A model generated the notes under the pieces. That model was not told the origin of the DNA, ran no database searches, and saw only the letters and a program-made list of their open reading frames with translations. DNA of 64,000 nt, taken from assembly GCA_022225965.2 (NCBI GenBank), contig JAKJXP020000016.1:186001-250000 (forward strand), in the 5' to 3' direction. Origin of the DNA: Diatrype stigma. Taxonomy: Eukaryota > Ascomycota > Sordariomycetes > Xylariales > Diatrypaceae. This document shows positions 11,350 to 24,243 of this stretch, piece by piece (position 1 is the first letter of the stretch; every line of letters begins with the position of its first letter). Position numbers and translations under genes: made by a program.

Positions 11350-11558
11350 CCCGCAGAGCTCAAGCAGACGTTCTGGAGTTCACGCTCCCTGACGACGAGC
11401 TGGAGGCGTGCATCATCTGGCCGCTGAACGAGAGTCTATTAGACCAGCTGGTTCACCCTCTCCTGGTCGACACGGCGTTCCCCATGTCAATGTACGTCTA
11501 CCACGGGTGGAGGCACCTCTCGGCGTCAATCTCGGCCACAACCCCGACTACGTTCTAG
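11350..11558 (+). pseudogene. Coding-like island, family not recognised
   Basis: A stop-free stretch about 200 nt long with mostly G or C at third codon positions reads DVLEFTLPDDELEACIIWPL and onward to a TAG near 11556. It has no upstream start and no flanking exon that I can join. The composition argues for a real exon remnant; the identity is unknown. Confidence 0.3.
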
Positions 11559-11705
11559 GCTCCGTATAAGATTCTGAGACTCGAATAGCCGGATGCAAGG
11601 TAGTTAATCAACTTTCCGAGTTCTTCCCGACCCCCCCCCTCCTCCTCAAACTAACACGATTCAAAGGTGCCCCACAGACCGTGCCGTGCAGCAATCGACG
11701 TGCTT

Positions 11706-11880
11706 TACTTACGCCAGCACCCCCAAGGGCCCCAACCACGAGATAGCCATCGAGGGGTCGGCAATAGTACATGTCGAACGCGACGCCGGACGCGCCGCAC
11801 TCGCGCATCTCTGCTATCGTCTTTGCCATTTGGTCCCAGACGGAGGGCTGGATGTATAGCGCTGGTCTTATAATGAACAA
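11706..11880 (-). pseudogene. Coding-like exon fragment with a splice donor
   Basis: The minus strand reads PSVWDQMAKTIAEMREC, then GASGVAFDMYYC and GYLVVGALGGAG, and is followed directly by a textbook donor (GTAAGT, near 11713). No matching acceptor exon is recognised. It may be a fragment of a small-molecule enzyme, but I cannot name the family. Confidence 0.28.
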
Positions 11881-12370
11881 CTTGTAGTCTCATGGAAGAT
11901 AGGGTGTTGCAGATAGGGGAGTGGACCCCTATTCGCTCTGACCCCAAAGATCACGTGACCCCCTGTCAGTTCAGCACCTTTTGGTGGTAGTCAAAAGAAA
12001 ATCACGGGGAATTTAGTCTAGGGCTTGTTCCTAGGTACATTCCCTATGACCCCAAGGAAAACTGCATCTCAGCTTGTGACTATCAAGGCTTGACCCCAAA
12101 CCCGGCCGAGGTTCGAGGCGCATGAGGCTTGGAGGTAGACTTATTATTATTGGATCTACTGCCCAGTCGCCCAAATTCCCGTCCTATTCTATCGCCGTCA
12201 ATTCTCTTTACCCCTGAGGAACACTCTGATGGTAACTTTCTCCTAAGATAGTGAATGCGCTAACTATGCTGCCAACCTAGTAAGCCTTCCTGGATTTCGC
12301 GCACACGATCCATTGCACGACGAGGATATATTCCGGCGGAGGTACCGTAGCGCGTCGTCCCAGGATTGTA

Positions 12371-12737
12371 TCAGACGCGATATCCTCTTGGCCGCAAAGG
12401 CCGCTGATCGGGCTTGAGGCCTGCTTCAGCGGCGAGGTTTCCCCGGTCGGCCTCTGTGTTGGTGATCGACTGCGAGAATCACAGTAAGTAATAGGGTAGA
12501 TACGGAAAGATATATTTCACTTACTACAGGACCATGGCATTTTTCTGTTTTAGTTGTGACGGAGTTTATTTCTCTCCCTGACAGAGACCGCAGGACGGAG
12601 TGCAGCTTGAACAAGACGTAGATCTGCATGAGTAGGATCAGGACGAACAAGAAACAAAATATATACAAGAAATTCAGCACATCGGACACGACACCCAGTA
12701 CATCAGGGGGTAGCTGGTGGCGAAGTTCGAACCACAT
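12371..12737 (-). CDS. Small putative single-pass membrane protein
   Basis: Two exons, 12737-12525 and 12469-12371, are separated by a 55-nt intron with clean borders (GTAAGT..CTCGCAG, phase 0, with branch-like TTACTGT). They encode 103 residues. Residues about 16-45 form one long hydrophobic segment (NFLYIFCFLFVLILLMQIY). The spliced C-terminal part is hydrophilic and basic, ending RPRGYRV. Reading through the intron also stays open for the same total length, so splicing rests on the strong borders only. The gene is downstream of the purine-cytosine permease on the same strand. No family is recognised. Confidence 0.42.
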
Positions 12738-13221
12738 GACTTCTGATAGAATGAATTATGCTTTGAGGGCTCTGAATCTTGAGAATTTGTTGATGAGTTG
12801 CTTTTGATGGCACTGTGGTTGAGGTGTCGAGACAGCACGTCGGGAAGGGAAAAGCTTCGACGTGGGTTGGGTTGGATTGCGATGGGCGCCGCCAATATTT
12901 ACGGATTCGCTTTTGAAATGTGTTGGAGCCCAACACCTTCAATTTCCACCTAATCTCGTCGAACAGGTGTACCTATGGCCAGCCTCCTGCATAAGCCCAA
13001 TGGACTTCTCCTGAAAAGTGGGTTGCAGCTCCTTGCATGTTTTCTGCAACTGGCTTGACTATATAGTTCATGACGAAGTTTTCTTACAATGAAACTAAAA
13101 GCACTGAGTCTATTCCGTGTTATAGTCCACTGGGATATGGTAATAGTCTGTACATAACGTTGACACTCCGCGCAACTTGTAATTCCTGAAGGGTTGCCTA
13201 TCCCAGAGCAACAAATGTATA

Positions 13222-15041
13222 TCACCTCCCAAAGCGCTTCTTCTCCCATGTCCGAAGAGGTAGATACGAAGCGACCGTGAAGAAAAAGGCGAGCTCGAAC
13301 CCAACATCACCACCGAGCTCTCCGCCGCACAACCGTCCTATCGGCCCCACGTACCAGGTCTGCGCCATGCCGAGGATAGCGCCGACTACGCCGCACAGGA
13401 AGGCCGCGATGGCCGCAAAGCCTGGGGGTAGCCACGCGGGGTCATCGTAGCCCTCGGGCCGGTAGCCAACAACAGGATCCATGCTACAGCGGCGAAAGAC
13501 CACGTGCTCCGTGAGCGCCACCCCTTCATACGCGGCCAGCCAGTAGCCGATAAGCAGCATGAAGTTCTCGAGCGCCGCCTCGAAGTGGTCGTACCCCGGG
13601 ATGGAGATGGCGACGTAGACGACTGTAGACACGAAAACCCAGACGAAGCGCGGCACGCTGTGGATTCCCGTCCTGACTGTACCTGCGCCAGTACCGGTCG
13701 TGATGGTTGCCGCTGCTGCGGTCTTCTCCGGTGTCAAAACCTGCAGCGACATAGACCCCGAGTAGAGGTTGGGGCAATTCCCCGCGATCACGGACAGTGC
13801 CAGTATCACAAGGCAAAACTGGCCGAAGCCGCCCAGTGCCGGTACCAGCACGCGGGCCAGCAGGCCGCCAACTCCCGCGCCGTCGTACGCGTCGCGGTAG
13901 CTGGCATTGGCGACCGTGGCTGTGGCGACCGCGGCGCCAAGGAGCTGCGCGAAGCACAGCGGCAGGATGAGCCCCGCGAAGGTCCAGAGAAAAACGGGCC
14001 ACCCCGGCGTGTCCGCCCGCAGGTACACCGTGTAGTCGGCCGCGAGCGAGCACCAGCCTGTGGCGGAGCCGAAGACGGCCGTGGCGAACGACAGCACGGC
14101 ACCGGCCTTCTCCTTCTTACTGGTAGCGGTAGTATTGTCACCGTCACTGGCCATGGCGCCTGCGCCGCCGTCGAAGTCGCCTGAGTGTACGAAGACCCCG
14201 AGCACGACGAGGAAAATGATGAAGACAGGAATCCATGCGAAGCGCTCGTAGACATGGATGATGCGGTAGCCGAAAATGCACACGAGCAGCGTCGAGACGG
14301 CGATCACCACGATACCGGCCCACCCCGGTAGGTTGGGGTTGATGGCGTGGAGTAGCTGGGTCCCGACTATGACGTTAACCGAGGACCAGCCTATGGATGA
14401 TAATATGCAGAGAATGGCAACTAGAAGAAGTGTGGGAGAAAGATATCAGCAGGGAGACAACACCTCCTATGTATAGCTAGGAGTAAGGACGGCGACTGAT
14501 CCCAGGGGGCGCTTACTCAGTTTAGTCCCCTGGTAGCCGAAGTAGAAGCGCGAGAGGACAATCTGTCGCAGTCCGAATTTAGGCCCGAAGGTCGAGAAGA
14601 AGCAGACGGGCAAGATGCCGAGGGTGTTCATGAAGATAATGACGAGGGCGCTGCTGACGAAGTTGAGGTTGAACAGGGGGATTGCTAGAACACCCACCGC
14701 GAAGGTTGTGACGGCCAAATTGGCTGAAAGCCACTAGACCACGTAAACTTTTATGTACATGCCTATGGGGATGATACTGGCACCCTTCTTACCAGTGTCC
14801 CGGCATGGCTCATGCTAGTATCCGTCTTTTCTGCCTCGGGAACACGCTCAATGCCACGCTGTTCGACCCCTAGCTTGCCAGCGATGCGTTGGGCCTTGGC
14901 ATAGATCGAATTTCCCGATGTGAAGGCCGCCGCGGTAATTGCATTATCACTGGTGACATAGCCAACACCGATATCTGTAGTTGCAACGGAGTCATGGCTC
15001 TTTCCTCTCTCGACGTCGGACTCTTTTTCAAACAGACCCAT
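13222..15041 (-). CDS. NCS1-family purine-cytosine permease (Fcy2-type)
   Basis: Three exons, 15041-14793, 14733-14517 and 14420-13222, with introns of 59 nt (GTAAGA..TCTAG, phase 0) and 96 nt (GTAAGC..TTCTAG, phase 1), give 554 residues, the usual length. The hydrophilic N-terminal tail of about 80 residues ends at WLSANLAVTTFAVG, the first membrane helix of fungal purine-cytosine permeases. GPKFGLRQIVLSRFYFGYQG, IGWSSVNVIVG, GWCSLAADYTVYL, GNCPNLYSG and ENFMLLIGYWLA are family landmarks for TM2-3 and TM6-10. The protein is a plasma-membrane proton symporter for cytosine, adenine, guanine and hypoxanthine; this specificity is from family knowledge. The upstream in-frame TTG at 15071 is not a start; the ATG at 15041 begins MGLFEKESDVERG. 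Confidence 0.92.
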
Positions 15042-16548
15042 GGTATCAAGAAGGGGGTTGAATAACGGCAATAAAGAGTCTGAGGCTATCAGGATCCCAA
15101 TCCTTCCTAGGTAAGACTTTTGAGGTGGGGGTGTTTACAATCACCCCTTTCATACGGAGAGATGACTTAGTATTTCGGGATTGATATATATCCTGAGTCG
15201 ATACCGGCTATTGAGGAATCCGGAGGGCAAAACAGCGGAAAATGTACTTAGGGTTAATCATGAACTCTAGTAGCAGCAACGAGAGCGAAGAGTTAGGAGT
15301 CAGTTCGGTTTGGGTTGAACGCTTTTATATTTATTGTCGCAGAACGACCACAGCCAAAGGGTGATAGGGAACCATAATCAATGCCGAATATGTAAGTGTG
15401 AACTGACATGGGTCCTAATGTTGCAGGCATATCCCGCCGATTCGGTGCAGGTTCTTGATAGGGCTCACCTGGAGGCGGAATAGCCACGCTAGATTATTGG
15501 TTGGGATGTCAAGAGAGATAAGCCAAGCATGCGACGAGAACCCACCCCCTTCCCCATGATGGATGTAACCCAAGCGCAGATCTGGACCCTGACCCCCTGC
15601 TCCTATCGTTGTAGCAGCAGACAAAATGCATTCTCGTGATGCCGTACCTCCACCGAGTTCTAACTAGGCGATAAGTTGACGAATAAACCCGGGGACTCAT
15701 AGAAGTAGCCAATGTCCAAGTCACCTTCGGGAGAGTTGATGTATCGAATATGTCGAGATGCAACTTGATGGGTTGGTGTAACAACGTCTGGAGAAACTGC
15801 GCCTTGGGGAACGATAAGCTGCCAATGTTCACTTTGCTAGCAATGTCAACTGGATTGGACAGATTAGAGTAACACAACCTGGCCAGAGGGCATATAGCCA
15901 CTGCTGACTGCATACCGCAGAACTGTTAGGGGCATAGGACATGTCTCTGTCGACGTGGGGCTTTCTCGATTAAGTGTTTACTCACTGGCCCCTGGAACGC
16001 GAGCATTGATTCCTTCTCGCTGTTCTAGGCCGTAAAGCAACTAGGAAGGGCCGATAAAGTCATATATCATTGTATTGATGAGTTTTGATATCTATAGGCT
16101 GTAGGTCAATTCTCTTTGACTCTTTCTTAATTTTCCATAGCCCGGGCTTTGGAGGCAAAAGGCTTATTCGCGCGACTTTCTATTCCAGGATGAGACAGAT
16201 GTGCAATGAGACATGGCCGACAAGATCGGCGCCGCGCACTTCCTTGAAGGACGTCATCCGTCAGAATATCAAAATGGCTGATATGAAGTATGTCCTAGAC
16301 AAGCTTCTACCGAATCAAAGTGTTGGGCAATAGACAGGCCGGGGGAACTTCCTTGACTTAAGCTTTATAGGCACCGAGGGTAAGATATTGTCGTTAATTT
16401 AAGGGTTGTACTATCCGCATATATATTAGTGCTTACATTTTCGCTTCTTGATTCGGTGAAGTGGCCAAGGCCATCTCAGCTGACCTACCCGTCCATGCAA
16501 AGGGACTGACTTAAATATCGTAAGTATATACCCCTTCATTTCGAATTA
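15042..16548. other. Intergenic, no gene seen
   Basis: This is the permease promoter side. Open frames such as 15509-15913 (-) have no recognisable motifs and no supporting splice sites. Confidence 0.5.
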
Positions 16549-17846
16549 TCAACATCCAAACGGTAGAACGAGGTGATCACACGGGTATGATTGTTCTGGG
16601 ATGTATGGGGAATATATCACCTTATCCCCTAAAGTCCTATCGCCAACCTGATCATTGAACTCTGTCACGATCTCACATAGTTGTAAATCTACACCTGGTT
16701 TTAATTCAGTCCTTACGGATACGTAGGCGTAGGGTCGAATTAAGTTCTTGCGAACTGTACTATCAAGGTCGAAGGGCAATATGGCAACGTGTCACCCCAG
16801 AGCTGATACATTCGAGTAACATGGTGGCTCAGGTAAGAAGAGATGCGAGACCGTGTCTCGTTGATTCTGTGTGCCCGAGTAGTTGAGCGTATTATATTTC
16901 GTAATCGTTACAATATTTGTGCTACACGGTATGGTAACACGTAGAAGATGGAAGGGTGTCGTCGGCTGATTAGGTCCGAAATCGAGGCTATGGTAGGATC
17001 CTCTGTAGACGATAGATGATAGGGTGGAAAGCAACGCCATGAGATCAATTTCGTTTTCTACAATATGAATTAACATCACTCAATTTGAAGTCATCGTAGA
17101 TGTCTATTGGGCCCCTGTTGTGCACTGTGGCGGTGCTGTATACCTTTTGTATGGTATGACTACTCACGGATGGCTTGTCTATGTCGGTTGATACCGCCAC
17201 ACGTCGCGCCACAACCCCTATATCGTCAGGTTTATAGCCCAAGTGACATGATAAATCACAAATGACGTCGACCAAGTAATCTCCGGGTACATCACCCCGT
17301 GAATAAACCCCTTTTCAACCCGACAAAGGTAGGCAGGTCCGTTGATTGGCATGATGTAACTTGGTAGAAAAGCTGCATAGTCAGTTCAGTCACTTTGAAG
17401 CCTGATTACGAATTACTACGTCGTATAAACTCCGCTCCATGAGGATATACTATATTCTTACTTGAGTAGGCCAGTCGAAACATAGAGGTATTCTTTTTCG
17501 TAGATTGGACCTGCTGAAACGGTATTCCTATCGCCAAGTTACCCTTGCCGCGGTCGAATCAAAGGGTCGTTCAACTTGATTTCGTACTTGGAGCGTCTTC
17601 AAGCACTCTGTGGAAACTTCGTCAAATAGTTGTAGATATCTTTTAGTAGGTTCGGACATCAAAGTAGTACTGCAGCTTAATAGTAACCGGCAATAACTTA
17701 CACCCGCTCACAAAAGAAAATGGCTCGGGGGACGACATACTAGTAAGGCTACGAGCAGCTCGAGTCAGTCCACGAAAGGGAAATTCTACATCTAGGAAGT
17801 AACTCGGACGAATGAGAACTTTCTTGGACTGCTCATAAGCGACCAA
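16549..17846 (-). pseudogene. Series of same-strand coding-like frames, possible unrecognised or degraded gene
   Basis: Four open stretches follow each other on the minus strand: 17846-17643, 17275-17045, 17079-16792 and 16779-16549. The second and third overlap at 17045-17079 and read on from each other if the frame changes there: IDIYDDFKLSDV, then MLIHIVENEIDLMALLSTLS. The last contains NLIRPYAYVSVRTELKPG. The order and composition suggest one protein interrupted by introns or frameshifts. No domain is recognised and no clean intron borders were found, so this remains a suggestion. Confidence 0.25.
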
Positions 17847-18436
17847 TAAGAGTCTAAAATTTCGGCTTCGCTTTAGACCAGCCTTCCCATGATACCACCC
17901 TCCCTACGCTGACACCCGTTAAAATGGTGCTTCGGGGTTCATTTTTCGATATTTGTATCTTTGCTCATATACACTAGATAACCCAAATCTGGCATAATAA
18001 AGGAGGCATGTTAATGGAGGCTTTGGTTACATAATGTCGCGACCCGAAATTCGAGGTCGCGTATTAGCTGTGTCAAGATCTTTCGGTATGATGCTATGCT
18101 GAGTTTTCTGGGATATCAAGACCTCTTCAGTATGAGCTAAGTATCTGACATGTGTATTTCTGCACATAACTCGGGCAATGGAATAACAGTTGGGTGTAGG
18201 GACTATGTCCCTGATTGACCGGATCTTATATGCATCGCCTCCTAGGACATTCATACTACAGCATGTCCGTATACTTCCACTGCCCCGAATTTCTCTATTA
18301 AGTAAGTAGATTTGGAAGACTCTAGTTCTTCTTTTCTCCACTTAGTTGCAGACTCTGAGCTCCCTCAAGCCGTCAGACTCTGAGCATCCTCAAATTAGAC
18401 CCCGAATGATAAGCCTGTTTTAGTTGCCTGCCCTGC
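17847..18436. other. Intergenic upstream of the ankyrin gene
   Basis: No gene is seen. It contains a short near-direct repeat (CAGACTCTGAGC around 18348 and again around 18373) just before the ankyrin-gene start. Confidence 0.45.
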
Positions 18437-18922
18437 ATGGATCCACTCACAGTGTCCTCGAGCATTATCGCTATTATATCATTTGCCCTAGAGCTAGGGC
18501 GGAGTGCATTCCGTCTCAAGCGGTTCCTCGATAACATACACAATGTTCCAGCGGAGTTCACTGGTCTTCAGGAATCTATCCGGCAAATCCAGACCATTGC
18601 TGAGGGCATCAGGGGTCTGCTTGATCTCCAGAAAACATCACATAGCCAAGACAGTTACATATATGACAACATCCGCTATGCGATGAGGACGTGCAAGGAC
18701 AAGATAGACTTGATTCAGGACGTTCTGCAAGTAGCGGATGCAAACCATAGGCGAACCGGCGTAGCTCAGACCTGGGCACAATTTCGGCTGGTCTGTAGGA
18801 AGGAGCAAATTCAGGATCTTGAAAGGCAGCTCCAGCAGTCAATTACCATCCTCATCACGAGCTTGCTCCTAAATATGATGCGAGTTACCTCCTCTACAAA
18901 TCTATTTTGCAGTGAGTTTAGT

Positions 18923-19314
18923 TATAAGAATATACGGTATATGGTTATACTGTATTGGATAATACGGATGTAGCAGTGGAATAAATAGGCACTAAATAAG
19001 GTTAAGCAGACGTATATAAAGGTAGTTATTTAAGTATGAAGTAGTATTCGTGTATGTGTATAAATATATGTGTATAAGGTCCCGATTTCCTGTATATCAG
19101 CTAGGTGGCTATTACCCCTATTTATATATAGAGTATTTCCTAATGCGGTAATTGTCCCTATTCTTTCTATTATAATGGAAGTCCTTATTTCCTTTATCCC
19201 ATACAGTAATTGCTTCCGGCAATATATCGTTTTTAGTAGTAATTCTGCTGTATAAATGCAATTCCTTTATAGTTGCTTTGTTATATTGCCTTGCTGCATT
19301 TAGCAAATCCTATA
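18923..19314 (-). repeat. Copia-1 3' LTR
   Basis: 392 bp, same length as its partner at 25170-25561; the differences seen are mainly transitions. In element orientation it begins TATAGG (RIP-changed TGTAGG) and ends CTTATA, probably from CCTACA, the inverted complement of TGTAGG. Confidence 0.88.
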
Positions 19315-22300
19315 TCCCCCTTTAATGATTATCGAGGGCTATAAATAAACATTAATGTATAGGATTTGTTTTTATAATTAAATAACGTATATATATATAT
19401 TAGGAAAGCCGTTATAACGGTAAAACCTATATAAAAAGAAAGGTAATTATATAAGCGAATAATAAATGCAGGTATATAAATGGTTATAATTAATTAAGCA
19501 TCTGTTTTGCCGGCTTGTAATTATATAAGCAAGGCTATATTAGAATAGCTTGCAATTATATAAACAAAGCTGCGTTTATATATAACTATATAAGCCCTTA
19601 TTGGAATATAAGAAGCTTTTTAGTTTATCCTTTTTTTATTCGGTATTAAAAAATTAATAAAAAATCACCTATTTATCGTATAAAGCCCAGGATAAAACGT
19701 ACGTATACGGAAAAAATCAGGCTTTTAATGGGGAAACCTTTAAAGGAATAAAACCATTATATACTAATTATATTGGTTAGTTTCATTAGTTTATTTAATA
19801 TAACGCTAAATACCGGTTTTATTAAAAAATCAGCTAATTGTTTTGCTATATTAATATGGTATAATATAGCTTTATTATTTGTTATTACCTCTTTATTAAA
19901 GTAATAAGTTATATTTATATATTTAATTCTTTTATGGAATTTAGGATTATTAATTAGCTTTTGGGCGGCATCGTTATTTACATATACCTTTAAAGGCTGG
20001 TCCGGATAATTTAGGTTTAATTCTTTATTTAAGTAATTAAGCATATTACCTAAATATACGGTTTTTTTTAATCCTTTTTTTAAAGCCATATATTTTATTT
20101 TATAGAAACTTAAGGATACTGTTTTCTAAAGTTAAAAGGTCCAGTTTATAGGATTAAAATTACCCCTATTTGCTAAGCTGGTTATATATTTACTTGTAAA
20201 TTTTTTATTTAGTAGGTCACTTTTTTAATTAAAATCTGTATAAACCTTTAATTTTAAAATTCCGTTGCATTTATATATAACCCTTATATTAAGGTGTTTT
20301 AATAAATACCCCCATATTTTATATAATTCCTTAAAGTGGTTTATATTTGGGTTATTTATAAATCTGGCATAAATGCATATAGCGTAAGTTATATTAGGTC
20401 GAGATTTTAAAGCTAGGTATAATAAAGAACCTATTTGTTTTTAATAATTCATAACTTTTGTATTTAAAGCTGTTAATTTATTTTTTTCAAGCTTAAGGCC
20501 GGAAATATAAGAAATATTTCCTGGCTTTATATTTGGATTATTACGTATATTGTATTTAATGAATAGCTTTTTTGTATATCGTTTCTGGCTTATACGTATT
20601 TTTTTATTAGGATAATCGATTTTTAAATCGTTACCTAAATAGGTAAAAACGGAACTTATTTTATTTAGCTTAATAAATTTTAATAGCTTTGTGGCTAAAT
20701 TATTTATACCAGTTTCGGACGGGCTTATTATTAATAAGTCGTTTATATGGCAAATAATAATAATATTGCTTATTTTATTTACAAATATTCTTTCGTCGTA
20801 AGGAAATACAGTAAATCCTTTAATTAATAATATTTGGAATAGGAATTTATACCAAAGCCTAAATAATTGCTTTAAGCCGTATAAGGCTTTATTAAGCTTA
20901 GCTACCTTATTATAAGCTTTTGGATAAAAACCTTTTAGCAGTTATATATAGATTTCTGTATTTATATTAAAATAAACAAAAGCGTTTTAAACGTCGTATT
21001 ATATTATAGGCCATTCTTTATTAACGGCTATTATTAATAATAGGTACTACGTTTCCGGTCTGGCTATAATGGAAAAGGTTTTTAAATAATCCACTCCTAA
21101 CTATTGGTTATATTCTTGTATAATAAATCTAGCTTTAAAGCGTTTAGATTTATCCTTATTGGTTATTTAATTAGGTTTAATAAAGTTACTTTTAATAATA
21201 GGTTTAGATTTAAACAGTTAACGGATTCCTATAAGGTGTTTTCCTTTAAGTAAATTCATTATATTATAGGTATTTTGTTTTTTTAGTTCCGTTATTTCTG
21301 CTTTACAGGCTAAATACCAGGATTTTCGGTCTATATTACCTATTGCTTGCTTATACGTAGCTGGTTCGATTGTAAAAGCCGAAAGAATAAAATCAGCTTT
21401 TCCTTTTTTTTTATATTCATAAGCTAATTAAATAATAACGTATCTTTCATTATATATAACAAATGATTTATATTAACCTTTATACAGTCCTATATAAAAT
21501 TTGAAAGTATAGGAAAGCTTAAAAATATAGGGATTAAGTTATTAAGCTTAACCCTTTTATTTGAATTCTGGTTGTTATTTAAATTTCGATTAACTGCAGT
21601 AACAGCGGCTGCTCGTTTTATTGGATTACCTATAGCAGCTATAATTGCTTTAGTTACATACCGTTTGCCCGGTAATTCCTTTATTTGCTTATAATTAAAA
21701 TTATCAGCTAAATTAGCTGGTATAATTCCCGAAGCTTCCGTAGCCGTTATAGGTTTATTATTTAAACCTATAGCCGTTATAGGCTTATTAAGCAAATAAA
21801 AGGGCTTCGGTATAGCTGGACTTTTTGCTACCCCCCCATTTTGGATATAAGGAAATTCTTCTGTATTATTTACGGCTTTCAAGATGCCCCCTTGGCTTAT
21901 ATTGTTATTATTAAGATTCTTAATAAAAATACCGTCCCTTATATTAACGTCCTTAGCCCATATAGGCCTTTGGGTTATTATATCCCAGATTTTGTAATTT
22001 TTATTTTCGGTATCGTAGCCGATAATAACCCTTTTTCTAGTTTTAGGGTCCAGCTTATGCCGGTATTTATTAATATTATAATAATACATAAAGCCCTATA
22101 TATATAGATTATTAATATACGGCTTATGCCCATAATAAATTTCAAAGGGCTGCTTATAATTTAAAGCCTTATGTGGGATACGGTTATATATATAAGCCGC
22201 TACCAACAGGGCTTTATTTCAAAGGTAATTAGGTAAGCCGGAAAAAATAAAAAATGCCCGTATCTTATTTAATAAGGTTAGGTTAATACGTTTTATTAAA

Positions 22301-24092
22301 CCATTAAGTTTCTTTGTATAAACAGAAGTTATATAATGGATAATATCGTACGTTTATAAGTAAATTTCGAAACGTAAATTTATATATTTCGTATCGTTAT
22401 CTGTAAAAAACTCCTTTATTTTATGCTTTGTTTAATTTTTAGCCTGCAGCTTATATACCTTAAAAGCTTCCAAAGCTTCTAATTTTAAATTTAACAGCTT
22501 AACTTCCACATAACGGCTTCGTTTATTCAAAAAGGTAATATAATATTTATACCTATTATAAGTATTAAATAATGGACCCCTTAAATTATTATGTACCCTT
22601 TGTATAATGTTATATTCCTTTTGGCTTATAGCCGTTTTATTTATCCTGCAATAGTTCTTTGCCATACTGCAAATATTATACTTCCAGTTATTATACTGAA
22701 TGTATTTCTTTTTCGAAATTCTTATCCCTTTAAATATAAGGAATTTTGCTAAGGGCTTTAAGGATAGGTAATCCATTTTGTTATGCCATATAATAAGCTT
22801 ATTAAATATAAGCTAATCAATAAAATTCAGTATATTCTTTGGCTTATTTTGGCCGGTAACCACCTTAAACGGTATATAATATAACCCGTTTTTATAATAT
22901 CCTTTTATAATAAGGTCCTTATTTTTATTATATAGCTTAATGCTATTAATGGCATTTATAACTATATAACAATTTTTAAACTTATTTATAAATAAAAGGT
23001 TAATACTTAGCTCTGGAATATAATTAATCCCTTTTATCGTATATACCTTTTTAAAGGTAATACATTATATTATTAAATTATCAGCTTCTTTTATAATAAA
23101 AGAACGTACGTTGCCTTATTTCATGATTTTGTAAATTTGCTTTATATTAATTAATAGATTTTTATTAGTTATAGTAATAAGAATAATCCCGTTATCCGCA
23201 ATTAGCTTTATTATACCCTTATCCTTAAATTTCGTAAAATTTAAATAATCTAGGCCAAAATTAATATTATATATAAAGCTGGTTTTATTTATATTATAAC
23301 GACTTACTTTAAAATCGTTTATATTTATCCTTTCGGGCGTAAGAGAAAAAAGGGATTCGGAAAGATCTAATTCAAATAAATCCTCGTTTTCCCCTTTATT
23401 GGATTTTTCCGATATAAGGCCCAAAATAAGGGTGTCCTTTTCGGAATCGATCAGGGCACCTAAAAGGTCCTCCTATTTTTTTTCCCGTTTTTCCTTCCTT
23501 AAGTTACTGGAATTAATGGATTTTAAGGAATTATTTTCCTTTTGTTTCTTTTTATTCCTTTTGGGGCCGAATTGTTTCTTATTTACCTTATCCTTTTTTT
23601 TCCAGCTTTTTGGAGCCTTATTGGGGTAAAAAAAATAATAATCCTTTTCCTGGTGCCCCTGGATTTTGCAATGGTTGCAGTATATCTGTTTTTTCTGTTT
23701 CTAAGGCTTCTTGCTTTTTACGTAAAGGATTTTCTCCTTTTTATTTATTTCTCTGGATTTATTCATTAAGAAGGAAAATAAGGTATTTTTGGAAATTGCT
23801 AAAGAATCCTAACGTAAAAATTGGGTAATATTTTAAACGAAAGCTTTATATTTTTCGAGTAAATTATTTAATACCCAAACAATTATAACCTAATTTGGAA
23901 CGTTTATTTTATTTAATTTAAGTTCGCTCGTTATAAACCTTATTTTATTAAGGTAAGCTTCGAAGGTATCAAAATTTTTTATAGAAGAATTAAAAAATTC
24001 TTTTAATAATAGAAATTCTATTATAAATCCTTTTAGCCGGTAATAATTTTTTAAGGCCTCCCAAACTTTTTTATAGCTTAATATGGATTTAA

Positions 24093-24243
24093 TGTCACGG
24101 CTGCAAGCAAGTATAGGGTCGAGGAGATATAGTTGTTGTTGCACGAGAAGAGAAGGAGAGGTCTAAGCTAGAAGGGACGAAACGTCCCCTTATATACAGC
24201 GATGTGGAGCCGGGCCGGTGGCTGTACATTTGGTACCGTGACA
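24093..24243 (+). mobile_element. Solo LTR (151 bp) of the Gypsy-2 family inside Copia-1 gag
   Basis: It begins TGTCACGG and ends CCGTGACA, perfect 8-bp inverted termini, with a perfect 5-bp target duplication TTTAA on both sides (24088-24092 and 24244-24248). Its interior (GGTCGAGGAGATATAG, GGGACGAAACGTCCCC, GAGCCGGGCCGGTGGC) matches the LTRs at 34818-34973 and 42174-42324, but without their C-to-T and G-to-A changes. The same gag position in Copia-2 (about 59755-59766) lacks it. Strand is given relative to the + reading shared by all three LTR copies. Confidence 0.92.

Noticed and set aside
13504..14251. Open frames on both strands across permease exon 3
   Set aside because: They are shadows of the strongly coding, GC-rich permease frame and have no membrane-protein or other motifs.
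23399..23828. Phe-rich plus-strand frames (and the matching minus frames at 60022-60451)
   Set aside because: They are the antisense of the Lys-rich gag and zinc-knuckle region of Copia-1 and Copia-2, not hydrophobic proteins.
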